Of a DNA stretch of 64,000 bases, positions 36,288-44,954 are shown piece after piece. The notes under the pieces are model-generated. The model ran no database searches and had not been told where the DNA came from. It saw nothing but the letters and a program-made list of their open reading frames with translations. Source of the DNA: Arthrobacter cheniae (GTDB taxonomy: Bacteria > Actinomycetota > Actinomycetes > Actinomycetales > Micrococcaceae). The DNA lies in NCBI RefSeq assembly GCF_003602275.1, contig NZ_QZVT01000001.1, positions 340,567 to 404,566 of the forward strand. The letters run 5' to 3'. The translations under genes and the position numbers were made by a program. Numbering within the stretch: position 1 is the stretch's first letter; each line of letters opens with the position of its first letter.

Positions 36288-36872
36288 ATGATGAACGCCC
36301 AGCCGCCCGTCCGCGAGCGCATCCTGGCGTCGGCGACCGCGCTGTTCGAGGCCACCAGCATCCGCTCGATCAGCGCCGACAGGATCATTGCCGACGCCGG
36401 CACCACGAAGATGACGTTCTACCGCCACTTCCCGACCAAGGATCACCTCGTGGTCGCCTATCTCGACGGTCGGCTCGAACTGCTGAAGGGCGCCGTCGAC
36501 CGCGAGACCACTGCCGGCCAGGACGCTTGCGCCGTCCTGCTGCAGCTCGCCTCCGCTCATGGCAGCGAAGCCTGCCGACCGGGCTTCCGCGGATGCACCT
36601 TCATCAATGCTGCTGCCGAGTACCCCGCCGACGGTAACGTGGTCCGCGCCGCCGTCGAGCGATACCGGACGTGGCTTCACGGCCTCGTCGCGGAGCTGGT
36701 CCGCGATTTGGGTGCGGAGCAGCCGAACGTCGTCGCCGACCAACTGATCATGCTGCGCGACGGCGCGATGGTGCACGGCTTCATGGGCGATCCCGCCTCC
36801 GTGACCGACGCGCTCGTCACCGCCGGACGGGCCATCATCACCGCTCACCTCCGCACACCCCTTCCCGCCTGA
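36288..36872 (+). CDS. TetR family transcriptional regulator
   Basis: The 194-residue product has an N-terminal TetR helix-turn-helix: 'RERILASATALFEATSIRSISADRIIADAGTTKMTFYRHFPTKDHL' split around the recognition helix TTKMTFYRHF near residue 45. The C-terminal ligand domain contains Cys96 and Cys102 in 'EACRPGFRGCTFINAAAEYP', a spacing seen in TetR proteins of the 'RPGCFINAAAE' group. The start is one of two tandem ATGs (36288 or 36291); AGGGAG favours the second. It probably represses ohr through the palindrome; whether it senses peroxide through its cysteines is inference. Confidence 0.92.
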   Translation: MMNAQPPVRERILASATALFEATSIRSISADRIIADAGTTKMTFYRHFPTKDHLVVAYLDGRLELLKGAVDRETTAGQDACAVLLQLASAHGSEACRPGFRGCTFINAAAEYPADGNVVRAAVERYRTWLHGLVAELVRDLGAEQPNVVADQLIMLRDGAMVHGFMGDPASVTDALVTAGRAIITAHLRTPLPA

Positions 36873-36877
36873 CCTCA

Positions 36878-36922
36878 CTGCAGCGGAACGACCTGCAGCG
36901 GAACCGCCTGCAGTGGAACAGG
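36878..36922 (+). repeat. Three tandem 15-bp repeats between tetR and MHS gene
   Basis: Consecutive units ctgcagcggaacgac, ctgcagcggaaccgc and ctgcagtggaacagg start six bases after the tetR stop. They lie 75 bases upstream of the transporter start and are not in a coding region, so they could be regulator-binding iterons or a simple duplication. Confidence 0.8.
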
Positions 36923-36996
36923 GTCTGGCGTGTACGCCTGTGTGATCTTGATCCTGAAAGATGGCCCGCGTCCGCCACCGGGAGGATGATTTCAGC

Positions 36997-38322
36997 GTGT
37001 CCACAACCCTGCAGCAGCCCCCCGTATCGAATCCGCGCATGGCCCGCCGCGTCGCCGGAGCCTCCTTCGTCGGAACCGCCCTCGAGTCCTACGATTTCTA
37101 CGTTTTCGGCACAGCTGCCGCACTCGTCTTCAACACCGTCTTCTTCACGGAACAGGATGCGCTGGCCGGCACGCTCTCGGCGTTCCTGGTCTTCGCCATG
37201 GGGTTCGTCGCCCGTCCACTCGGCGCCATCATCTTCGGCCACCTCGGTGACCGCATCGGCCGCAAGCGCACACTGATCTGGACCATCACGCTGATGGGCC
37301 TCGCGACCGGCACCGTGGGGCTCCTCCCGGACTACACCTCCATCGGCATCTGGGCACCGATCATCCTCACGGCGCTGCGGTTCCTGCAGGGACTATCCCT
37401 CGGCGGCGAATGGGGCGGCTCCATCCTCATCGCCACCGAGCACGCAGAACCCCGCAAGCGGGCACTCTACGCGTCGATCCCCCAGCTCGGTTCCCCCGTC
37501 GGCACCATGCTGATCTCCGCCATCTTCCTCGTCCTCGCCGTCGTCGCGCCCGAGGTCATGACCACCTGGGGCTGGCGTATCCCGTTCCTGCTCGCGTTCC
37601 CCTTCCTCGCCGTCGCAATCTACCTCCGTCTCGCCATCGACGAGACACCGGTCTTCGAGCAGGCGAGCCGGAACCACGAGCTCCCCCGCGTGCCGTTCCT
37701 CGAGGTCCTGAAGTCGCAGCCCGCCGCGATCGTCGTCGCCATCGCCTCGGCGGTCCTGGGCATCGGCTCCTACTTCCTGATGGTGACCTACACGCAGGCC
37801 TACGGAACCACCACCCTCGGCCTCTCCCAGGAAACCGTGCTGAACGCGGCGCTCGTGGGATCCGTCCTGCAGCTCGGCACCATTCCCGCGTTCGGCTACC
37901 TGGCGATGCGCATCGGCTCGGCGAAGGTCGTTGCTGGCGGGGCCGTCGGCACGGCGCTCATCGCCTTTCCCCTGTACTGGATCATCAGTGTCGCCACGGA
38001 GCCGGTGTACATCGCCGCGATCATCCTCGGCGGCATGCTCCCGACCGCGAGCTGGGCCGCACTCGGCGGACTCATGGCGGATATCTTCAAACCCGCGACG
38101 GCATTCACCGCCCTGTCCTTCGCCTACAGCATCGCAGCGATCGTGGCGGGCTTCGCCCCCTCGATCACGCAGCAGTTCGGTATCGCGACCGGGGGCGCCT
38201 GGTGGCATCCCGGCGTCGTCCTCGCGGCCATGAGCCTGATCACCGTCGCCGGAGCGTTCGGCGCCGTCCGGCTGCGGTCGCGGTTCGCGCATCCCGGAAC
38301 GGCCGGCGCGGGTGCGGCATAG
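36997..38322 (+). CDS. MHS-type MFS transporter (metabolite:H+ symporter)
   Basis: The 441-residue product has 12 membrane segments and the MHS landmarks: 'GTALESYDFYVFGTAAALVF' near residue 28, loop 2-3 'GHLGDRIGRKRTLIW' near 81, and 'LRFLQGLSLGGEWGGSILIATEHAEP' split near 128-150. Related transporters carry shikimate, proline/betaine or dicarboxylates. The GTG at 36997 with GGAGG 11 bases upstream fits homologues better than the ATG at 36961. It ends seven bases before aroQ, which suggests, but does not prove, an aromatic precursor such as shikimate or quinate as substrate. Confidence 0.88.
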   Translation: MSTTLQQPPVSNPRMARRVAGASFVGTALESYDFYVFGTAAALVFNTVFFTEQDALAGTLSAFLVFAMGFVARPLGAIIFGHLGDRIGRKRTLIWTITLMGLATGTVGLLPDYTSIGIWAPIILTALRFLQGLSLGGEWGGSILIATEHAEPRKRALYASIPQLGSPVGTMLISAIFLVLAVVAPEVMTTWGWRIPFLLAFPFLAVAIYLRLAIDETPVFEQASRNHELPRVPFLEVLKSQPAAIVVAIASAVLGIGSYFLMVTYTQAYGTTTLGLSQETVLNAALVGSVLQLGTIPAFGYLAMRIGSAKVVAGGAVGTALIAFPLYWIISVATEPVYIAAIILGGMLPTASWAALGGLMADIFKPATAFTALSFAYSIAAIVAGFAPSITQQFGIATGGAWWHPGVVLAAMSLITVAGAFGAVRLRSRFAHPGTAGAGAA

Positions 38323-38329
38323 TTAGGGC

Positions 38330-38785
38330 ATGACGCCGGCACGCACCCCCAGCATCCTCGTGATCAATGGACCGAATCTGAACCTGCTCGGTACGCGGGA
38401 ACCGGACGTGTACGGTACGGCGACGCTCGACGACGTCGTCCGGCTCGCGTCCGACGCGGCGCGCAGGGGCGGGTGCGCCGCCACGGCGATGCAGTCCAAT
38501 CACGAGGGCGAGATCATCGACGCGATCCACGCCGCCCGGGAGACGTCGGACGCGATCGTCATCAACGCCGGGGCATTCACCCACACCTCCATCGCCATCC
38601 GCGATGCCCTCGCCGGCGTCGCCCTCCCCGTCGTCGAGGTGCATATCAGCAACGTGCACCGGCGCGAGGACTTCCGGCGCCACTCGTACATCTCGGGCGT
38701 GGCCGACGCCGTGATCGTGGGTGCGGGGATCGATGGCTACCGGCTCGCCGTGGACCACCTCGCCAGGGGCCTGACCGGCTCCTGA
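38330..38785 (+). CDS. aroQ: Type II 3-dehydroquinate dehydratase
   Basis: AroQ converts 3-dehydroquinate to 3-dehydroshikimate in the shikimate pathway or in quinate degradation. The 151-residue product is typical: '[18 protein letters not shown]' with the catalytic Tyr and Arg of the lid, '[13 protein letters not shown]', '[12 protein letters not shown]' and '[18 protein letters not shown]' with the catalytic His. It follows the MHS transporter by seven bases and is probably cotranscribed. Other shikimate genes are not in the window, so a catabolic role is as likely as a biosynthetic one. Confidence 0.95.
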   Translation: MTPARTPSILVINGPNLNLLGTREPDVYGTATLDDVVRLASDAARRGGCAATAMQSNHEGEIIDAIHAARETSDAIVINAGAFTHTSIAIRDALAGVALPVVEVHISNVHRREDFRRHSYISGVADAVIVGAGIDGYRLAVDHLARGLTGS

Positions 38786-38890
38786 GCCGGCCCGGCGGCC
38801 CGGCGGCCCGCGCGGCATCGTTCCCGAAAAGTTAGGCCGACCGCCGCCGGTTGAGTGGGGATGGCACCTCCCATAGGGCACGATGGAGCT

Positions 38891-40798
38891 ATGACGGACA
38901 TCACTCCTGCCGGAAGCTCGGCCGATCTGCCCGAAAACCCCGACGCCCCCCTGCTCGAGGTACGGAACCTGGCGGTGAGCTTCCGGACGACCCACGGCGA
39001 GGTCCAGGCGGTCGAAGATGCAAGTTTTACCCTCAAGCGCGGCAGCACCCTGGCGATCGTCGGTGAGTCCGGTTCGGGGAAGTCGACGACGGCGATGGCG
39101 TGCATCGGCCTGCTGCCCGGCAACGGCCGGGTCACCTCGGGAAGCATCACGTTCGAGGGACGGGACCTCGTCGGTCTGTCCGAAGCGAAGATGCGAGCCA
39201 TCCGCGGCAGGGCGATCGGCCTCGTCCCGCAGGATCCGATGTCCAACCTGAATCCGGTGACGAAGATCGGCACGCAGGTCGCCGAGACCCTCCTCGTACA
39301 CGGCATGGCGACCAAGAAGAACGTCAAGCGGCGCGTCATCGAGGTACTCACCGCGGCAGGCCTGCCCGACGCCGGCGAGCGCGCAAAGCAGTACCCCCAC
39401 GAGTTCTCCGGCGGCATGCGCCAGCGGGCACTGATCGCGATCGGCCTCGCCTGCCAGCCGCGCCTCCTCATCGCCGATGAGCCGACGTCGGCCCTGGACG
39501 TGACCGTGCAGCGCACTATCCTCGACCAGATCGAGACCATGACCGAGCAGATCGGTACGTCTGTACTGCTCATCACGCACGACCTCGGCCTCGCCGCCGA
39601 GCGCGCCTCGCAGCTCGTGGTGATGCACCGTGGGCGCGTCGTGGAGACCGGCCCGGCCGAGCAGCTGCTCAATGATCCGCAGCACCCCTACACGCAGTCG
39701 CTCGTCCGGGCGGCTCCCAGCGTCGCCGCGGTCCGACTGCGTCCCGGCGCCTTCAACGCGGACGCTGCGACGCGCCTCAAGCTCGCCGAGGCGGTATTCG
39801 CCGAGCACGAAGCTGGGCACGAAGGGCACGACGGCGCAAGGCACCCCGATCCCGCAATCGCGGATACGGCTGCCCCGCCCACTCCCGTTGCGCCCACCGG
39901 TGCCCACGCAGCGACGTCCTCGACGGACCGACCGGCCCAGCCCCGGTCCACCGCCGGAACCTCTGCCGGGACCGCCGGGACCACCGCAGCCACCCCGCCG
40001 GCGAACATCGTCGAGATCCGCGACCTCACCAAGATCTACAAGCGACGCGGCAGCAAGGATGACTTCTATGCAGCGAAGAACGTCACGCTCGACGTGCCCC
40101 GCGGGCAGACCGTCGCGATCGTCGGGGAGTCCGGTTCGGGCAAGACGACGACGGCGAGGATGCTGCTCAAGCTGATCGAGCCGACATCGGGCACCATGAC
40201 CTTCGACGGCATGGATGTCGCCACCCTCGACAAGGCGCAGCTCAACGATTTCCGGCAGCGCGTGCAGCCGATCTTCCAGGATCCCTACTCGTCGCTGAAC
40301 CCGATGTTCACGATCGAGCGCATCGTCGAGGAACCGCTCAACGCCTACAAGCGGGGCTCGAAGAAGGATCGGGCGGCGCGCGTCCGTGAGCTCATGGACC
40401 AGGTCTCGCTTCCGCAGAACGCGCTGAGGCGCTACCCGGCGGAGCTCTCCGGCGGTCAGCGGCAGCGCGTCGCGATCGCCCGGGCCCTTGCCCTGCAGCC
40501 CGAGCTGATCGTGTGCGACGAGCCGGTCTCGGCGCTCGACGTCCTGGTACAGGCGCAGATCCTCAAACTCCTCGGCGACCTGCAGTCCGAGCTGGGCCTG
40601 AGCTACCTGTTCATCTCGCACGACCTCGCGGTGGTGCGGCTCATCTCGGACTACGTCTGCGTCATGAAGGACGGCGAGCTCGTGGAGGCGGCAAGTTCCG
40701 AAGAGGTGTTCCAGAACCCCCGCCATCCGTACACGCGGAAGCTCCTCGCCTCCATTCCCGGGAACGAACTCAATATCCCCGAGGACCTCGCCTCCTAG
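38891..40798 (+). CDS. Dipeptide-type ABC transporter, fused ATPase subunits
   Basis: The 635-residue product joins two ATPase domains, DppD-like and DppF-like. The first has 'VGESGSGKSTTAMAC' near residue 57, 'SGGMRQRALIAIGLA' and 'IADEPTSALD'; the second has 'VGESGSGKTTTARML', '[15 protein letters not shown]' and 'VCDEPVSALD'. An Ala/Pro/Thr-rich linker of about 70 residues separates them. Both halves look active. The start is uncertain (38855, 38861 or 38891); I use the ATG closest to homologues. The permeases and binding protein lie convergently on the other strand, so the system is split between two operons. Confidence 0.92.
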   Translation: MTDITPAGSSADLPENPDAPLLEVRNLAVSFRTTHGEVQAVEDASFTLKRGSTLAIVGESGSGKSTTAMACIGLLPGNGRVTSGSITFEGRDLVGLSEAKMRAIRGRAIGLVPQDPMSNLNPVTKIGTQVAETLLVHGMATKKNVKRRVIEVLTAAGLPDAGERAKQYPHEFSGGMRQRALIAIGLACQPRLLIADEPTSALDVTVQRTILDQIETMTEQIGTSVLLITHDLGLAAERASQLVVMHRGRVVETGPAEQLLNDPQHPYTQSLVRAAPSVAAVRLRPGAFNADAATRLKLAEAVFAEHEAGHEGHDGARHPDPAIADTAAPPTPVAPTGAHAATSSTDRPAQPRSTAGTSAGTAGTTAATPPANIVEIRDLTKIYKRRGSKDDFYAAKNVTLDVPRGQTVAIVGESGSGKTTTARMLLKLIEPTSGTMTFDGMDVATLDKAQLNDFRQRVQPIFQDPYSSLNPMFTIERIVEEPLNAYKRGSKKDRAARVRELMDQVSLPQNALRRYPAELSGGQRQRVAIARALALQPELIVCDEPVSALDVLVQAQILKLLGDLQSELGLSYLFISHDLAVVRLISDYVCVMKDGELVEAASSEEVFQNPRHPYTRKLLASIPGNELNIPEDLAS

Positions 40799-40811
40799 TC
40801 GCCATCACCAG

Positions 40812-40862
40812 CTGATGCGGCCGGAGGATCTCACTCCGTGCCTCGTGTTCCGTCCGCATCAG
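40812..40862. other. Long-range inverted repeat after the fused ATPase gene
   Basis: CTGATGCGG (40812-40820) pairs with CCGCATCAG (40854-40862) around a 33-base loop. It lies 13 bases past the ATPase stop, in the convergent gap, and could be a terminator stem. Confidence 0.4.
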
Positions 40863-40893
40863 GCCGGCGTGCTCGTTCACGAGGCACATGAGA

Positions 40894-40923
40894 GCGGCCA
40901 CCACCTTCTGAGGTGATGGCCGC
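40894..40923. terminator. Hairpin between convergent ATPase and permease genes
   Basis: Left arm gcggccaccacct (40894-40906) and right arm aggtgatggccgc (40911-40923) form a 13-bp stem with one mismatch and a 4-base loop. It lies 23 bases past the permease stop and probably ends transcription from one or both sides. Confidence 0.6.
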
Positions 40924-40945
40924 CGGCTACGCGGACGAACGAGGG

Positions 40946-41887
40946 CTACTTTCTGCGGGTCTTCGGATCGAGGGCCTCGCGCAGCGATTCGCCCAGCAAC
41001 GTGAAGCCGAGTGCCGTGATGACGATGCACGCGCCCGGGAGGAAGGCGAGCTGCGGTGCGACCGCGAGTTCAGCCTGCGCGTAGGTCAGCATGCGTCCCC
41101 ACTCGGCGGTCTGCGGAAGCCCGCCGCCGAGGCCGAGGAAGGCCAGCGCGGCGGCGTCGATCACGGCGGTGGCGAGGCTGAGGGTGGCCTGCACGATCAC
41201 GGGACCCATGCTGTTCGGCAGCAGGTGGCTCATCGTGATGGTGCGGCGGCTGAGCCCGAGGGTCTGCGCCGCGAGGATGTAGTCGGCACCACGCTGCGAG
41301 AGCATCGACGAGCGCAGGAGCCTCGCGAAGATCGGGATCTGGGAGACGCCGATGGCAATCATGATCGCGTAGGTGCTCTGGCCCAGCATCGCGGCGATGC
41401 TGACGGCGAGGAGGAGGCTGGGGACGGACAGCAGGATGTCCACGAACCGCATGATCAGGCTGTCCACCCAGCCGCCGAGGCCACCGGCCAGGACGCCCAG
41501 CAGCATACCGCCCGCGAGACCGAGCGCCGTCGAGATGACACCGATGAGCAGCGATGCCCGGGCGCCCCAGATGAGCTTGCTGAGGACGTCCCCACCGAAG
41601 CGGTCGAGGCCCAGCGGGAAGCCCTCGATCTCGCCCGGTCCGGGGATGGTGGTGGGAGTGATGGAGGTACGGCCGGGGAGGTCGTTCCCGCCGTAGGGTG
41701 CCAGGAGCGGGGCGAGGATCGCGACGAGCAGGAAGAGCCCGATGATGACGGCGCCCACGATCGCCTGCGGGTTGGTGCGCAGGCGGAGGAAAGCATCCTT
41801 CCAGAGTCCGGTTCCCCGTCCGGTGTCGATTGCGGGATCGTTCGGAGCCGCTGAACCGCCGACGGCGGGAGGCAGGATGGTACTCAT
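40946..41887 (-). CDS. Dipeptide-type ABC transporter permease, DppC-like
   Basis: The 313-residue product has an N-terminal OppC-type segment ('NPQAIVGAVIIGLFLLVAIL'), five further membrane helices and the ATPase-coupling EAA-like loop 'AAQTLGLSRRTITMSHLLPNSMGPVI' split near residues 207-232. The periplasmic 'HPLGTDxxGRD' region reads 'FPLGLDRFGGDVLSK'. It is the second permease subunit; its start overlaps the dppB-like stop by four bases. The predicted partners are the DppB-like permease, the lipoprotein at 42988 and the fused ATPase opposite. Confidence 0.93.
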   Translation of the reverse strand: MSTILPPAVGGSAAPNDPAIDTGRGTGLWKDAFLRLRTNPQAIVGAVIIGLFLLVAILAPLLAPYGGNDLPGRTSITPTTIPGPGEIEGFPLGLDRFGGDVLSKLIWGARASLLIGVISTALGLAGGMLLGVLAGGLGGWVDSLIMRFVDILLSVPSLLLAVSIAAMLGQSTYAIMIAIGVSQIPIFARLLRSSMLSQRGADYILAAQTLGLSRRTITMSHLLPNSMGPVIVQATLSLATAVIDAAALAFLGLGGGLPQTAEWGRMLTYAQAELAVAPQLAFLPGACIVITALGFTLLGESLREALDPKTRRK

Positions 41888-42888
41888 TGCACACGCACCC
41901 TCGGGTCGATGACGGAGTAGGACAGGTCGACGATCAGGTTGATCAGCGCGTACAGGACCGCGATGAAGATGATGAAGCCCTGGAGCACGGGGTAGTCCAG
42001 CCCGAAGATCGCGTCACGCAGGAACCTGCCGATGCCGTTGAAGGCGAAGACCGTCTCGGTGAGCACCGCTCCCGAAATGAGCAGGCCGAGCTGGAGGCCG
42101 ATGGTCGTGACCACCGGCAGCATCGCGTTCCTCAGGATGAAACTCCCGCGGATGGTCCGCTCCATCAGGCCCTTGGCGCGCGCGGTCCGCACGTAGTCGG
42201 CGTTCTGCACCTCGAGCACCGAGGCTCGCGTGATGCGGACGATGATCGCCAGCGGAATGGTGCCCAGGGCCAGCCCCGGGAGGATGAGGTGGAGGAAGGC
42301 GTCCCAGGCGGCGTCGTACTCGCCCGTCAGCAGGCCGTCCAGCACGTAGAACTGCGTGTAGTGCGTGGCGTCGATGCGTGGGCTCTGCCGACCGTCGGGA
42401 GGCAGGAGGGACCACTGGATGGCGAACAGGTACTTGAGGATGAAGGCCAGGAAGAAGACCGGCACGGTGATGCCGACCAGGCTGAGCACCACCGAGCTGT
42501 GGTCGAGGAACCTGCCGTAGTGCCTCGCTGCGAGGTATCCGAGCGGCACACCCACGCCGATCGAGAAGATCAGCGCGATCACGGTGAGTTCGAGCGTGGC
42601 GGGGAACCGCGTGGCGAACTCCTCGAGTACCGGGCGACCGGTGTTGATGGATACCCCGAAGTCACCCTGCAGCAGCTTGCCGATGTAGGTCAGGTACTGA
42701 ACGATCAGGGGGCGGTCGAAGCCGTACAGCTCGTTGACCCGGGCGATAGCCTCGGGGGTCGCCTTCTCTCCCAGCAGCGCGGTCGCCGGACCACCGGGCA
42801 GGCTCCGTACCCAGAGGAACAGCAGGATGGACAGTCCGAACAGGGTGGGGACGAGCAGGGCTATCCGCTTGCCGATGACGCGTAACAC
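41884..42888 (-). CDS. Dipeptide-type ABC transporter permease, DppB-like
   Basis: The 334-residue product has the DppB layout: first membrane helix 'RIALLVPTLFGLSILLFLWV' at residues 8-27, an external loop containing 'FDRPLIVQYLTYIGKLLQGDFG', then five helices and the coupling loop 'DYVRTARAKGLMERTIRGSF' near residue 235. It overlaps the DppC-like gene by four bases (ATGA), giving equal subunit production. A strong hairpin separates it from the upstream binding-protein gene. Confidence 0.93.
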   Translation of the reverse strand: MLRVIGKRIALLVPTLFGLSILLFLWVRSLPGGPATALLGEKATPEAIARVNELYGFDRPLIVQYLTYIGKLLQGDFGVSINTGRPVLEEFATRFPATLELTVIALIFSIGVGVPLGYLAARHYGRFLDHSSVVLSLVGITVPVFFLAFILKYLFAIQWSLLPPDGRQSPRIDATHYTQFYVLDGLLTGEYDAAWDAFLHLILPGLALGTIPLAIIVRITRASVLEVQNADYVRTARAKGLMERTIRGSFILRNAMLPVVTTIGLQLGLLISGAVLTETVFAFNGIGRFLRDAIFGLDYPVLQGFIIFIAVLYALINLIVDLSYSVIDPRVRVQ

Positions 42889-42938
42889 TCAGGGATCCTT
42901 CCGGGTCGACCGGCGGGAGCCGGACACGGGTCGAACAG

Positions 42939-42974
42939 CACGGGCCGGCCACCGGGATCAGTGGCCGGCCCGTG
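42939..42974. other. Intra-operon hairpin between binding-protein and permease genes
   Basis: CACGGGCCGGCCAC (42939-42952) pairs perfectly with GTGGCCGGCCCGTG (42961-42974) around an 8-base loop. It starts 14 bases after the lipoprotein stop and 50 bases before the permease start. Such hairpins often stabilise the upstream message or reduce read-through, so the binding protein is made in excess. Confidence 0.7.
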
Positions 42975-42987
42975 CAGCGTGGTGCTG

Positions 42988-44682
42988 CTACTCGCTCAGC
43001 TCGATCGCGGTGAAGACCTCGTCGTTGACGGGGCTCGCCGGGTAGGAGGTGACACGGGGCGCGAACGCCAGCGATGGAGCGGGGTGGGCGAGCGGGATGG
43101 CCGGGTTGAACTCGGCGATCTGCTCGTTGATGTCCTTGTACAGCTCCGTCTGCTGGTCGCGGTCACTGACGCCGCGTGCCTCGTCGAGGGCCGCGAACAG
43201 CTCAGGGTTGTCGAAGCCGAACTCCAGCTTCTCCTGACCGAAGAAGACGCCGATGAAGTTGTCGGTGTCGTTGTAGTCGCCGGTCCACCCGAGAAGGTGC
43301 AGGCCGTGGTCCGGGGTGCCCTGGACCTGGTTGAGGTAGTCGGGCGACCAGGCCGCGGGAGCCGGGTTGACCGTGATACCCACTTCGCCGAGCTGCGCCT
43401 GCAGGTTGGTGAAGACCTGCTCGGGAGTCGGCATGTACGGGCGTGAGACGTTCGTCGGGTAGTTAAACGTGACCTCGAAGCCATCCGGGTAGCCGGCCTC
43501 GGCCAGCAGTTCCTTCGCACGGGTCGGGTCGTAGTCGTACGTCGTGACGTCCTCGTTGTAGCCGTCGACGACGTCGGGGATGAACTGCGTGGCGACCTTC
43601 GTGCCCTCGGGCAGGGTCTGCGCCACGAGCGCATCCTTGTCGATTGCGTGGGCGATGGCCTCGCGGACCTTCGGGTCCTTGAGCTCGGGGATGGCCTGGT
43701 TCATACCGAGGTAGAGGATGGTGAACGGGTCACGCGGGGTGATGTTGTAGCCGGCGTCCTTCAGGGACTGCGTGTCGGCGGGTGCAACGAGGTCGTAGCC
43801 GTCGATGTCACCGGCCTCGAGTGCCTGGCGGCGTGCCTGCGGGTCGTCGATGATGCGGAAGATCGTGTTGGTGATCTGGCCCTTGTCGCCCCAGTAGTCG
43901 TCGTAGATCGAGACCTCGAGCTGCTGCCCGACGTCCCACGAGTCGAACTTGAACGGACCGGTGCCCACGGGGTGGCCGAGGGCGTACTCGCTCAGCGAGG
44001 GGGCTTCGGCGGTGCCGCCGATGTCGTCGGCCGAGTACTGCTCGAGCGCCGTCGGGCTCTGCATGGCGAAGGCCGGCAGGGACAGCGCTGCGATGAATCC
44101 GGCGAACGGCTTGGCGAGGTTGACGGTGACTTCGTTGTCACTGTTGGCCTCGCAGGACTCGTAGACGGCGTTCTCGGGGCTGTCGGCGAAGCCACGGAAC
44201 AGCGAGCCGTAGTAGTACGACGTCGTCTCGGCCTGCTGAATGCCGGTCCAGTTGTACCAGCGGTCGAAGTTGAAGCAGACGGCCTCCGCGTCGAACGGGG
44301 TGCCGTCGTGGAAGGTCACGCCTTCCTTGAGCTGGAAGACCGTGGACAGTCCGTCCTCGGCGGTCTCCCACGACTCGGCGAGCAGTGGTGCCGGATCAGC
44401 GGTGCCTGCTTCGACGCCCACGAGGCCCTCGAAGATCTGGCGGCTGACGCGGAAGGACTCACCGTCGCTGGCGAAGGCAGGATCGAGCGACTTCGGATCG
44501 GAGGACGCAGCGAAGACGAAGGTGGAGTCGACCGCGGTATCGCCCTCGGCCGCGGTGTCCTCCTCGCGCTGGCTCTGAACGCAGCCCGTGAGGAGGAGAG
44601 CTGCGATGGACATTCCTGCTGTGAGCGCAGCGCGTTTTCTTGTGAAACCCGCGCCGCGCACGGATGTGCCTCGGTTGGACAT
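42988..44682 (-). CDS. Peptide-type ABC transporter substrate-binding lipoprotein
   Basis: The 564-residue product is a family 5 solute-binding protein. The signal peptide carries Arg/Lys residues, a hydrophobic core 'GMSIAALLL' and the lipobox LLTGC with Cys34 as lipid anchor. The mature part begins with an acidic linker and contains family signatures such as 'SLDPAFASDGESFRVSRQIFE' split near residues 63-84 and 'VTFHDGTPFDAEAVCFNFDR'. It binds peptides or a similar ligand outside the membrane. The ATG at 44682 has AGGGAG six bases upstream. It heads the dppBC-like operon. Confidence 0.93.
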   Translation of the reverse strand: MSNRGTSVRGAGFTRKRAALTAGMSIAALLLTGCVQSQREEDTAAEGDTAVDSTFVFAASSDPKSLDPAFASDGESFRVSRQIFEGLVGVEAGTADPAPLLAESWETAEDGLSTVFQLKEGVTFHDGTPFDAEAVCFNFDRWYNWTGIQQAETTSYYYGSLFRGFADSPENAVYESCEANSDNEVTVNLAKPFAGFIAALSLPAFAMQSPTALEQYSADDIGGTAEAPSLSEYALGHPVGTGPFKFDSWDVGQQLEVSIYDDYWGDKGQITNTIFRIIDDPQARRQALEAGDIDGYDLVAPADTQSLKDAGYNITPRDPFTILYLGMNQAIPELKDPKVREAIAHAIDKDALVAQTLPEGTKVATQFIPDVVDGYNEDVTTYDYDPTRAKELLAEAGYPDGFEVTFNYPTNVSRPYMPTPEQVFTNLQAQLGEVGITVNPAPAAWSPDYLNQVQGTPDHGLHLLGWTGDYNDTDNFIGVFFGQEKLEFGFDNPELFAALDEARGVSDRDQQTELYKDINEQIAEFNPAIPLAHPAPSLAFAPRVTSYPASPVNDEVFTAIELSE

Positions 44683-44710
44683 GTGTTGCTCCCTGGTGAA
44701 CGAGTGATTC

Positions 44711-44756
44711 CTACCGGATCTACCGGTATCCATGGGGACCACAGCGCGAACGCGCT
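44711..44756. promoter_or_regulatory. Small repeats upstream of the binding-protein gene
   Basis: Two tandem units ctaccggat (44711-44719) and ctaccggta (44720-44728) are followed by the inverted repeat AGCGCG-AA-CGCGCT (44743-44756). They lie 29-74 bases before the lipoprotein start, downstream of a TAGGCT -10-like element at 44770-44775, so they would be in the 5' leader. Their role is unknown. Confidence 0.4.
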
Positions 44757-44954
44757 GATCCGTGTGACGAGCCTAACTTCCAGGACGACCGTGATCGGTA
44801 TTTCCCGGGCTTCCATGGTCACGATTTGGCATCACGCACAGTCCGGTGCGCGGTTGTCACGAGCGCGAAATACCCCCGACATCGGAGGACAGAGCACGGA
44901 CACGGTGCACGCACGCACCGGTCCTCCCCAGCAGTCCATCGAGTGGCTATGGAC

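Noticed and set aside
38240..40726. An 828-codon minus-strand open frame over aroQ and the ABC ATPase
   Set aside because: Antisense artefact of GC-rich genes; the plus-strand genes have clear motifs throughout.
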